A stretch of DNA of 64,000 nt. Origin: an uncultured Alphaproteobacteria bacterium. Its GTDB lineage: Bacteria > Pseudomonadota > Alphaproteobacteria > Rhizobiales > Aestuariivirgaceae. Numbering within the stretch: the stretch's first letter is position 1; the number at the start of each line of letters is the position of its first letter. The stretch spans positions 1-64,000 of the forward strand of contig CAMFKI010000023.1 in the NCBI GenBank assembly GCA_945957365.1. Direction: 5' to 3'. Under the pieces are notes generated by a model. The model did not search any database, was not told the origin of the DNA, and was given only the letters and a program-made list of their open reading frames with translations. Shown in pieces: positions 55,905 to 63,342 of the stretch. The position numbers and the translations under genes were made by a program.

Positions 55905-55925
55905 GGCAGACCTCTGTTTTCTGGA

Positions 55926-56144
55926 TCAGTGGCAGGGAAAGCCGAGGAGATGGCGCGCATCATGCACGAATTCGTGCACGTACATCCCCTTGAACAGCGC
56001 CGTGGCGCCTTGCTCGGCACCGACGAAATAGATTCCGACGATCGCCAGAAGGAGGCCGAAAATCGCCCAGGGCGCAATGGCGCCGAGAGGAATGGCCTGA
56101 ACCGAGCCCGAATTGAGCTTCGGGGTAAGGGACGTTGTCGACAT
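55926..56144 (-). CDS. cbtB: Cobalt transporter subunit CbtB
   Basis: CbtB is a 72-residue single-helix protein (AIFGLLLAIVGIYFVGAEQG) with the His-rich C-terminus HEFVHDARHLLGFPCH that is typical of the family and probably binds cobalt. It is the first gene after a cobalamin riboswitch, so cobalt import should be shut off when B12 is plentiful. Confidence 0.93.
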   Translation of the reverse strand: MSTTSLTPKLNSGSVQAIPLGAIAPWAIFGLLLAIVGIYFVGAEQGATALFKGMYVHEFVHDARHLLGFPCH

Positions 56145-56189
56145 ATCGTGCTCCTCTGGGGTCTCGCGCCCCGCTGGCGTTGCAAAAAG

Positions 56190-56315
56190 GGCGAAATCGA
56201 GGTCTGACTTTCGGCCCTGGCGAATTCCTGGGACCGATTTACAGTGGCGCGACCGCGCCGGAATTCCACCGGCTTCTCGAGAACAACCCTATTTCATTCC
56301 TAGGGTTATATCGAC
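56190..56315 (-). ncRNA. Cobalamin (B12) riboswitch upstream of cbtB
   Basis: Read on the minus strand, the conserved core is present in order: GAAGCCGGTGGAATTCCGG, the GCGCCACTGTAA element, and a B12-box-like CCGAAAGTCAGACCTCGA at 56213-56196, about 50 bases before cbtB. This is the class-wide pattern of cobalamin riboswitches. It is compact, and exact ends are approximate. A perfect TTGACA at 56326-56321 upstream may be the -35 box, overlapped by the inverted repeat GACAA-AA-TTGTC. Confidence 0.85.
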
Positions 56316-56381
56316 AAAATTGTCAAGATACGTCCGATCTGCCATCCAGATCACCAGTCTCGCCGAAATCACGGGAAACCC

Positions 56382-56963
56382 ATGACCGCCCGACTCTGGA
56401 TGCTCGCCCATGCCATGACCCCTGCCATTCGCAGGGCAGCCTTTCCCGACGGCGAGGGCATAGATCCGGCTGATGCCGAAGACGTTGTCCGGCTGGCACC
56501 CTTGCTGCCGGCGGCCCGCAGCCTGTTGACCGCGCCGGAACGCGCCGCGCGGGAGACCGCTGCGCTGCTTCAGGGTGATCCACGGATTGACACCGCGCTC
56601 GCCGACCTCGACGTGGGCCGGTGGCGCGGGCGGAGCCTCGAACAGGTGGTGGCCGACGATCCGGAGGCGCTGGCCGCCTGGCGAGCCGATCCCTCGGCAG
56701 CACCGCATGGCGGCGAATCGATCGCGCAGCTGACGTCCCGTGTGGGCCAGTGGCTCACCTCGGCGCCGATCGAGGGCCGCATCATCGCCGTCACGCATCC
56801 CGCGGTGATGCGGGCCGCGCTGCTCCATGTGCTTCAGGCACCGCTGTCCTCGTTCTGGGCCGTGGATGTTCCGCCGCTCTCTCTGATGGCCTTCACGCAT
56901 GATGGACGGCGCTGGGCCTTCCGAGCCCTGGCGAATGACGGGCGTGCACTCGGCAGCCCCTGA
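56382..56963 (+). CDS. Histidine phosphatase family protein with altered RHG motif
   Basis: The 193-residue protein has a branch-1 histidine phosphatase fold: the nucleophile region LAHAMT (normally LxRHGxT), PERAARETA, the catalytic DVGRWRGRSLEQV, HGGESIAQL and the second His in AVTHPAVMRA. The Arg before the nucleophile His is replaced by Ala, and Gly after it by Ala. Family members near cobalt genes are often CobC-like alpha-ribazole phosphatases, but the altered motif leaves activity uncertain. It is divergent from the riboswitch. Confidence 0.82.
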   Translation: MTARLWMLAHAMTPAIRRAAFPDGEGIDPADAEDVVRLAPLLPAARSLLTAPERAARETAALLQGDPRIDTALADLDVGRWRGRSLEQVVADDPEALAAWRADPSAAPHGGESIAQLTSRVGQWLTSAPIEGRIIAVTHPAVMRAALLHVLQAPLSSFWAVDVPPLSLMAFTHDGRRWAFRALANDGRALGSP

Positions 56964-57060
56964 CACCCTGACCCGGCCGACGGACGGCAGTTCTTGCCGC
57001 GGCGACGAACCCGGCGCCGCAACGCCTGCCGGTTGCGGGGATCGTCACGTCATGATGCGC

Positions 57061-57657
57061 TCAGCGCGGTGACCCTTCGGCGGCTGCCGCGGAAGGCCCG
57101 CGGAAGAACAGTCCATAGACATAGCCGGGGCCGAGCACGCGGCTCAGGTGCTTGAAGGCAAAGAAGGGCAGGAGGGAGAACAGCAGGATGCAGCCGATGC
57201 AGATCAGCCCGAGCGGGCCGCCTCCCGCAATGTTCGGGATGCTCTGCTGCAGTGCTTCGCCCTTCAGCAAACCCATCACCACACGTTCGACGAAGTGGAA
57301 GACGATGAAGAGAACCGACAGCAGCAGCGACTCGAAGACCACCGGATAGACGAGCGGCCCGCCGCGCAGCCAGCGCGAGAAGTCGAAGTACTCAACGATC
57401 ATCATGACCTTGGCGAGAACGAGAGCATTGAGCATCGCAAAGCCGCTCAGTGCGATGCTCAGGCCGTGCTGCTCGAGCGTGAGGACCTGGTTCAGCACGA
57501 ACAGGCCGAACAGGATCCACAGGTAGAGGAACATCACCACGAACTGGCGCACCTCGTTCATCAGCCTGCCGGCGAGGGCGCGCGTCGGGCTGTCGTGCTG
57601 CGCAGGTTCCCCCGGTCTGCCCGGCATGGAATTCTGTTGCTTCGGATCTTTTGCCAT
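57061..57657 (-). CDS. Uncharacterised four-helix membrane protein
   Basis: The 198-residue protein has four membrane segments (FVVMFLYLWILFGLFVLNQV, IALSGFAMLNALVLAKVMMI, VVFESLLLSVLFIVFHFVE, LGLICIGCILLFSLLPFFAF) with short polar ends. EYFDFSRWLRGGPLVYP between helices 2 and 3 is striking. No family is recognised. ATG 57657 is preferred to an upstream start. Confidence 0.75.
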   Translation of the reverse strand: MAKDPKQQNSMPGRPGEPAQHDSPTRALAGRLMNEVRQFVVMFLYLWILFGLFVLNQVLTLEQHGLSIALSGFAMLNALVLAKVMMIVEYFDFSRWLRGGPLVYPVVFESLLLSVLFIVFHFVERVVMGLLKGEALQQSIPNIAGGGPLGLICIGCILLFSLLPFFAFKHLSRVLGPGYVYGLFFRGPSAAAAEGSPR

Positions 57658-57712
57658 TGCTGTCCTCGCCTGTCCTCTCGACACGGTTCCGCCGGGCGCC
57701 CTTCGCTTTTGC

Positions 57713-58456
57713 TTACCGTGAATTGTCAGGCTGAGCCAGTGCGGCCGCCAACAGCGGCACGGCCATGTTGACGGTTTCGAGGCCCTGCGAGACGCAGACC
57801 TTCAATACCTCGAAGATCTCCTCGATGCTGGCGCCGGCCGCCAACGCCCCCTTGATGTGGCGCCGCGTGCCGGGTGCATACATGTGGGTGAAGGAGGCAT
57901 CGAAGGCGATACTGAGCAATTCCACTTCCTTCGGCGTGAACAGCTTGTTCGCATAGATGCCGGCGCCGGCCGCCATGATCTGGTCGGTCCACACAGGATC
58001 GATGGCGAAGAACGGATCCCAGGCCTGGTTCCACTGGCCCATGGCGCGCATCCGGTCGCAGGCCGGTGTCTGAACGCCCGTCTTCGCGGTGACGGTCTTG
58101 TTGGCATTCTGCGCCTCCTCGATCAGGATCGGTGCGGCGAGGCTGCAGGAATGGATCGCCATCACCGCGCCCATCTTGATGACGGTGAGGATTTCGTCGC
58201 GGCTGGCGCCGGCAGCGAGCGCCGCCTCGATGTGCCGCTGCGTGGCCGGACCGTTGAGATTGGTGCAGGCGGCATTCACCGCGATCGCGACCAGTTCGAC
58301 GAAGGGCGCGGACAACACGCCACTCTGCCACGGATTGTCGCCCAGCGCCGCAGCACTCGCCGCCCATGCGGGGTCCCACGACTGGAGCTGCGCATAGGCC
58401 TGTGCGGCCCACGGCCCGCCGGTGCTAGCTGTCCTCTTCTCGTCGACCATGGCCAT
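57713..58456 (-). CDS. Tandem carboxymuconolactone decarboxylase-like protein
   Basis: The 247-residue protein contains two CMD domains at about residues 40-115 and 155-235. These are obvious duplicates (VELVAIAVNAACTNLNGPAT with HIEAALAAGASRDEI, and VELLSIAFDASFTHMYAPGT with HIKGALAAGASIEEI). The CxxC redox pair of AhpD-type members is missing in both, so peroxidase activity is unlikely. The true role is unknown. A second ATG two codons downstream has better spacing to GAGGG. Confidence 0.87.
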   Translation of the reverse strand: MAMVDEKRTASTGGPWAAQAYAQLQSWDPAWAASAAALGDNPWQSGVLSAPFVELVAIAVNAACTNLNGPATQRHIEAALAAGASRDEILTVIKMGAVMAIHSCSLAAPILIEEAQNANKTVTAKTGVQTPACDRMRAMGQWNQAWDPFFAIDPVWTDQIMAAGAGIYANKLFTPKEVELLSIAFDASFTHMYAPGTRRHIKGALAAGASIEEIFEVLKVCVSQGLETVNMAVPLLAAALAQPDNSR

Positions 58457-58486
58457 GAACCCTCATGAGTGTTGTGGCGGCACGTT

Positions 58487-58876
58487 TCAGCCGGGTTCGG
58501 GAATTGGAAATGCGTTCGCGTCGGGCTGCCATATGGCGAAGTGATTGCCCGCCGGATCGGCCAGAACGGCAACCCACGCCGTGCGCGGAACGGCGGTCTT
58601 CGGACGCACCACAACGGCGCCCATCTCCTGCGCCTCGGCAATCGAGCGGTCGATCTCTTCCGTGTTCACGAACTGCAGCCAGCCCCCGGGATTGGAACGC
58701 GGCGGGCGCGTGATGCCGCCGGCCACGCTGGCAGTGTCCTCGGGGTCGGTGTGGATGCGCCAGTAGTCGAGGCCTTCGACGCGCTCGACGCGCCAGCCGA
58801 ACATCTTGCGGTAGAAGGCTGCCAGCGTCTCCGGATCGTCGCCATAGATTTCGAAATGGGTGGGACGGCTCACCAT
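58487..58876 (-). CDS. VOC family protein
   Basis: The 129-residue protein is a glyoxalase/bleomycin-resistance-like fold with THFEIYGDDPETLAAFYRKM at the N-terminus and VLADPAGNHFAIWQPDA at the C-terminus. It resembles the group that pairs with aldehyde or thiol metabolism, but the substrate is unknown. It lies upstream of the CMD gene on the same strand with a 30-base gap. Confidence 0.87.
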   Translation of the reverse strand: MVSRPTHFEIYGDDPETLAAFYRKMFGWRVERVEGLDYWRIHTDPEDTASVAGGITRPPRSNPGGWLQFVNTEEIDRSIAEAQEMGAVVVRPKTAVPRTAWVAVLADPAGNHFAIWQPDANAFPIPEPG

Positions 58877-58953
58877 TCACTGTTCTCCAGCCGGCTGGAT
58901 GATCCGGCGGCCCCGCCTGTCCGGGGCCGCCGGCGTGTGCGGCAGGCGTGCCG

Positions 58954-60123
58954 TTACTTGCCGCCCAGCTTCAGCTTCGCCTGAACCGCGCGCACCGGCT
59001 CCGGCGCGATCATGCAGGCGGCGATGGGATGGGAATCTCCGCCCAGCACCGCCGGCTTGAGTTTTCCGTCGGTCGGCCAGGTGAGGAAACCGGGGTTGAA
59101 CTCGGTGGGGTTCGGCGGCATGTCGGCATTGCGCAGCGTGTCCTCGACGCTGTCATACCAGACGCCGACCTTGCAGATCTTCCGGGCTTCTTCGGCCGTC
59201 GCCACCTTGCGCCCGAACTCCTTGCACAGCCGCACCACGCCCTGGATCTGCTCGACCGTCGTCTTGCGCTTGCGGTCGGCGCCCCAGAGATTGTCCTCGT
59301 TGCCAACGCGGATGTGCTGGCCGAGAACGAGGGCGAGGGCCGAAACCGAGATCAGGCCGCGCATGCTGGACCAGAAGGTGTTGACCGAGCCCTGCGGAAC
59401 GCGCTGGAGGAAGTTCATCCAGTCGAAGGGATTGCGTCCCATGGTGCCGCCGCCATAGCCGCACAGCGCCATGTTGAGCGGGCCCATGTAGACGCCGGCC
59501 CGGATCAGCCGTTCGATGATCTCCCACTGGTGAATGTGGCCCGGCACGAAGTACGGCAGGATGCCGTTCTTGCGCAGCCGCTTCAGGTGCTCGACGTAGA
59601 AGGCGGGCGTCGAGTCCACAACCATGCCGGACCAGGCGGCGAGCACCTTGGGGTCATCCATGTGGGTGCCCTTGACGTCTTCCGCCGAGAACATGGAGGC
59701 GATGTCCCACAGGGTGGAACCCGTCGACACGGTGACGAACTCCGGCTTGGGATCGAGCTCCGTCAGCATGTGGCGGGTGTCGTAGTCGAGCCACTTCGCC
59801 TTGGCGTCATCCGTATGGGGCGCGAAGGAGATCGACCCGCCGACCTGGATGATCATGTCGGGTACGGCTTCCTTCACCCGCTTCAGGAGATAGTTGTATT
59901 CGTCGAAGTTGGTCGACCCCATGCCGGTGGCCGGGTTGCGCACGTGGAAGTGCAGCATGGTGGCACCCGCATTGTAGCAGTCCACCGCGGCCTGGACCTG
60001 TTCGTCCCAGCTCACCGCAATGTCGCTGGCGTCCCCCGGAAGCCAGGCGGGCCCGTAGGGGGCTGCCGTGATGATCAGCGGAGCCATGTTCTCAGGAAGA
60101 ATGGAATTGTCGGTGTAGTACAT
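58954..60123 (-). CDS. Beta-keto acid cleavage enzyme (BKACE, DUF849)
   Basis: BKACE enzymes cleave a beta-keto acid with acetyl-CoA, giving acetoacetate and a CoA ester. The 389-residue protein has the zinc pair ATMLHFHVRNP, and VPGHIHQWEIIERLI, GNEDNLWG of the TIM barrel. It is longer than typical members (about 300), with extra sequence in the middle and C-terminus. The physiological substrate (3-keto-5-aminohexanoate, dehydrocarnitine or another) is not deducible. It is divergent from an AraC gene across 161 bases. Confidence 0.9.
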   Translation of the reverse strand: MYYTDNSILPENMAPLIITAAPYGPAWLPGDASDIAVSWDEQVQAAVDCYNAGATMLHFHVRNPATGMGSTNFDEYNYLLKRVKEAVPDMIIQVGGSISFAPHTDDAKAKWLDYDTRHMLTELDPKPEFVTVSTGSTLWDIASMFSAEDVKGTHMDDPKVLAAWSGMVVDSTPAFYVEHLKRLRKNGILPYFVPGHIHQWEIIERLIRAGVYMGPLNMALCGYGGGTMGRNPFDWMNFLQRVPQGSVNTFWSSMRGLISVSALALVLGQHIRVGNEDNLWGADRKRKTTVEQIQGVVRLCKEFGRKVATAEEARKICKVGVWYDSVEDTLRNADMPPNPTEFNPGFLTWPTDGKLKPAVLGGDSHPIAACMIAPEPVRAVQAKLKLGGK

Positions 60124-60284
60124 GCCGTCACCTCGTTGTTCCCGAACCGCAGTTTAGGTGAGGTGGCGAGGCGTGGTCTTGACAGTTCACGCTGCAATTT
60201 GCCACTTGCGGTCATTTACAATTACATAGTGTAGTGTGGAGGCGATCAGCCAGAAGGCTGGGGAGACATCAAGGGGCAGGCGGC

Positions 60285-61346
60285 ATGCAGAGGGTCGGTG
60301 TTCTCGTCGAAATTCCCCGCATGTTGCGAGACTGTGGCGTGGACCCGGCCAGCGTCCTGGCGAAGGTCGGTCTCCACCCCGAGGAACTTGCCGATGCGGA
60401 AGGCTTCATTCCCTTCGCGAAGGCTGCGAAGCTTGTGGCCAGGGCAACCGAGGCTTCGGGGAACAGTGCGTTTCCACTGCTGGTCGGTGCCGTCGCCGAG
60501 ATCCGTCATCTGGGCCCGCTCGGCCGCTATCTCGCGGCGGCACCCGACCTGCGCAGCGCCATCGAGGACATCGTCCTCTATCATCCCCGCTACGTGAGAG
60601 GCGGGGGCCCCTATGCCATGGACTGGGCTTCCGGCGGGCTGCTGGTGGGCTATCGCACGCATGATCCCGGCGTCGTGGGGGCCAGCCAACTGGCCTGCGG
60701 CGCCATGGCTTTCGGCTATCGGATCTTCAGCGCGGTCAGCGGGGCGGAACCGCACAGCGTGCTCATCGCCTTGCCGCCTCCGGCGGATGCTGGCGACTTC
60801 CGGGCGCTGTTCAAGGCGAGCAAGATCATCTTCAACGCTCAGCACTTCGGGCTGGTCTATGCCGAGGCTGCCCTGCGCGGGCCGCTGGCTGGCGCCAATC
60901 CGGCGCTGCGCGCCTCCCTTGGAAAATCCCTCGCGGCGCGCTGGGGCAGCCATGAGCCGGACATCCGTGAAAGGGTTCTCCGGGCACTCGTGCCGCTGAT
61001 GCTGTCAGGCACCCATTCGCTGGAATCGACCGCCGTCCGCCTGCGCCTTTCTCCCTCCGCCCTGAACCGCGAACTGCGCAAGCGCGGCTCCAGCTTTCGC
61101 GAACTGCATAACGAAGCCCGCTTTGAAATGGCCTGCCAGATGATCGCCGATGCGCGGCTGAGCATCGCCGAGGTATCCGGTGCGCTTGGCTATTCCGAAA
61201 TGAGCGCCTTCAGCCGCTTCTTTACCGCGATGAGCGGCGGCATCCCGCCATCCGAATGGCGCGGTGCACGAAGCCAGGACGATGTGCGGCACGAAACGCC
61301 CGACTGGACCGGCAGTCCGCCTCTGACCAAGCGCCAGAGCCTCTGA
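60285..61346 (+). CDS. AraC family regulator with Arabinose_bd/OruR-type domain
   Basis: The 353-residue regulator has an N-terminal ligand domain of the OruR type (EEDIVL-like GRYLAAAPDLRSAIEDIVLY, HFGLVYAEAALRGPLAGANP) and a C-terminal AraC helix-turn-helix pair (SLESTAVRLRLSPSALNREL and LSIAEVSGALGYSEMSAFSR FF). It is divergent from the BKACE gene and probably controls it, inferred from position. ATG 60285 has GGGGCAGG upstream. AT-rich sequence 60190-60235 may hold the shared operator. Confidence 0.9.
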   Translation: MQRVGVLVEIPRMLRDCGVDPASVLAKVGLHPEELADAEGFIPFAKAAKLVARATEASGNSAFPLLVGAVAEIRHLGPLGRYLAAAPDLRSAIEDIVLYHPRYVRGGGPYAMDWASGGLLVGYRTHDPGVVGASQLACGAMAFGYRIFSAVSGAEPHSVLIALPPPADAGDFRALFKASKIIFNAQHFGLVYAEAALRGPLAGANPALRASLGKSLAARWGSHEPDIRERVLRALVPLMLSGTHSLESTAVRLRLSPSALNRELRKRGSSFRELHNEARFEMACQMIADARLSIAEVSGALGYSEMSAFSRFFTAMSGGIPPSEWRGARSQDDVRHETPDWTGSPPLTKRQSL

Positions 61347-61630
61347 CGATCTCGTGTTGCGGCACGCGGCCAGGGATCAGGCTGCTCCGACAGGGTGCGC
61401 CCGCCTGGCCTTCAGTCATCGTCACCACAACTCAAACACGGCCCGCCGCCTGACCACCGACACGGCATGAGGACAGTGAGGCGCGTCCATCACGACTGCA
61501 AATTGAATGGCCTGCTGACAGCCCCACCTACTTTGCTTTTTCCTTGAACAGGCGCGGTGACTGGCTCAGGTTAACCGTGGCGTTGCTGACGTTCCTGCCT
61601 CGTTTCAAAAACCAACAAGGACATGGTGAC

Positions 61631-63271
61631 ATGCTCGTGCGAAAGTTCGGCCTTGCGCTGACACTGCTCGGAGGGATGGTCCCGGCAGCTCTTGCGGATG
61701 CGCCTTCAAAACCGAATATATTGTTCATCGTGTCGGACGACACGGGCTACGGTGACCTTGGCCCCTATGGCGGCGGACCCGGCCGCGGCATGCCGACGCC
61801 CAACATCGACAAGCTTGCAGATGAAGGCATGACCTTCTTCGACTTCTATGCCCAGCCGAGCTGCACGCCGGGCCGCGCCGCGATGCAGACGGGCCGCATC
61901 CCCAATCGCTCCGGCATGACCACGGTGGCCTTCCAGGGCCAGGGCGGCGGGCTTCCGGCGGCCGAATGGACGCTGGGCTCGGTGCTGAAGCAGGCCGGCT
62001 ACAACACCTATTTCACCGGCAAGTGGCACCTCGGCGAGGCGGATTACGCGCTGCCCAATGCGCAGGGCTATGACGTGATGAAATATGTCGGGCTCTATCA
62101 CCTCAACGCCTACACCTACGCCGACCCCGAATGGTTCCCCGACATGGACCCCAAGCTGCGCGAGATGTTCGCGCAGGTGACCAAGGGCTTCCTGTCCGGC
62201 AAGGCCGGCGAACCGGCGCATGAGGACTTCAAGGTCAACGGCGAATATGTCGACACGCCGGACAAGGGCGTGGTCGGCATTCCCTTCCTCGACAATTACA
62301 TCGAGAAGGCGGCGATCGAGTTCCTGGAGGATGCCGCGAAGAAGAAGGACCAGCCTTTCTTCATCAACGTGAACTTCATGAAGGTGCACCAGCCCAACCT
62401 GCCGAGCCCGGACTTCATTCACAAGTCGATCTCGAAGAGCAAATATGCCGACTCCGTCGTCGAGCTCGACGCCCATATCGGCAAGATCATGGACAAGCTG
62501 CATGAGCTTGGGCTCGACCAGAATACCTTCGTCTTCTACACCACCGACAACGGCGCCTGGCAGGACGTCTATCCGGACGCCGGATACACGCCGTTCCGCG
62601 GCACCAAGGGAACGGTGCGCGAGGGCGGCAACCGCGTTCCGGCCATCGCCTGGTGGCCCGGCAAGATCAAGGACCACCAGCGCAACTTCGACATCGTCGG
62701 CGGCCTCGACCTGATGGCCACCTTCGCCTCCGTCGCCGGCATTCCCAAGCTGCCGGAGAAGGACCGCGAGGGCCAGCCCATCATCTTCGACAGCTACGAC
62801 ATTTCGCCGGTGCTGTTCGGCACCGGTCCCGACCCGCGCAACACCTGGTACTATTTCACCGAGGATGAACTCACCCCCGGTGCGGTGCGCGTCAACCAGT
62901 TCAAGGCGGTGTTCAACCTGCGAGGCGATGACGGTGCGGCGACCGGGGCGCTTGCGGTGGACAGCAATCTCGGCTGGAAGGGTGCGGAGAAATACGTGGC
63001 GATCGTGCCCCAGGTCTTCGACCTGCTGCAGGACCCCCAGGAGCGCTACGACATCTTCATGAACAACTACACCGAACACACCTGGACGACGGTGTCGATC
63101 AACGAGGCGGTGCAGGCCTTGATGAAGACCTATGTGAAATATCCGCCGCGCAAGCTGCAGAGCCTCGGCTATACCGGTCCCATCACCATCTCGAATTACG
63201 AGAAGTTCAACTGGGTGAGGGAGCAGCTCGCCAAGGACGGCGTGAACCTGACGCTGCCCACCGGCAACTGA
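61631..63271 (+). CDS. Exported sulfatase (formylglycine type)
   Basis: The 546-residue precursor has a signal peptide (FGLALTLLGGMVPAALA) and a complete alkaline-phosphatase-fold sulfatase domain. It includes the metal site ILFIVSDDTGYGDLG, the formylglycine signature CTPGRAAMQTGR (Cys78), GKWHLGEADY, and the second metal site VFYTTDNGAWQD. It hydrolyses sulfate esters in the periplasm after activation; the substrate class (arylsulfatase-like) is only a suggestion. ATG 61631 is fixed by the signal peptide. The gap 61347-61630 shows no other gene. Confidence 0.92.
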   Translation: MLVRKFGLALTLLGGMVPAALADAPSKPNILFIVSDDTGYGDLGPYGGGPGRGMPTPNIDKLADEGMTFFDFYAQPSCTPGRAAMQTGRIPNRSGMTTVAFQGQGGGLPAAEWTLGSVLKQAGYNTYFTGKWHLGEADYALPNAQGYDVMKYVGLYHLNAYTYADPEWFPDMDPKLREMFAQVTKGFLSGKAGEPAHEDFKVNGEYVDTPDKGVVGIPFLDNYIEKAAIEFLEDAAKKKDQPFFINVNFMKVHQPNLPSPDFIHKSISKSKYADSVVELDAHIGKIMDKLHELGLDQNTFVFYTTDNGAWQDVYPDAGYTPFRGTKGTVREGGNRVPAIAWWPGKIKDHQRNFDIVGGLDLMATFASVAGIPKLPEKDREGQPIIFDSYDISPVLFGTGPDPRNTWYYFTEDELTPGAVRVNQFKAVFNLRGDDGAATGALAVDSNLGWKGAEKYVAIVPQVFDLLQDPQERYDIFMNNYTEHTWTTVSINEAVQALMKTYVKYPPRKLQSLGYTGPITISNYEKFNWVREQLAKDGVNLTLPTGN

Positions 63272-63297
63272 CGGGCACGGCATCGACGCGTGACGGA

Positions 63298-63323
63298 GGC
63301 CGGGCACGCTTGTCCGGCCTTCT
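63298..63323. terminator. Terminator between convergent sulfatase and AraC genes
   Basis: GGCCGGGCA-CGCT-TGTCCGGCC forms a 9-bp stem with one G-T pair and is followed by TTCTCGTT. It lies between two convergent genes and could serve both. Confidence 0.6.
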
Positions 63324-63342
63324 CGTTCGGAGGTCGGGCGAA

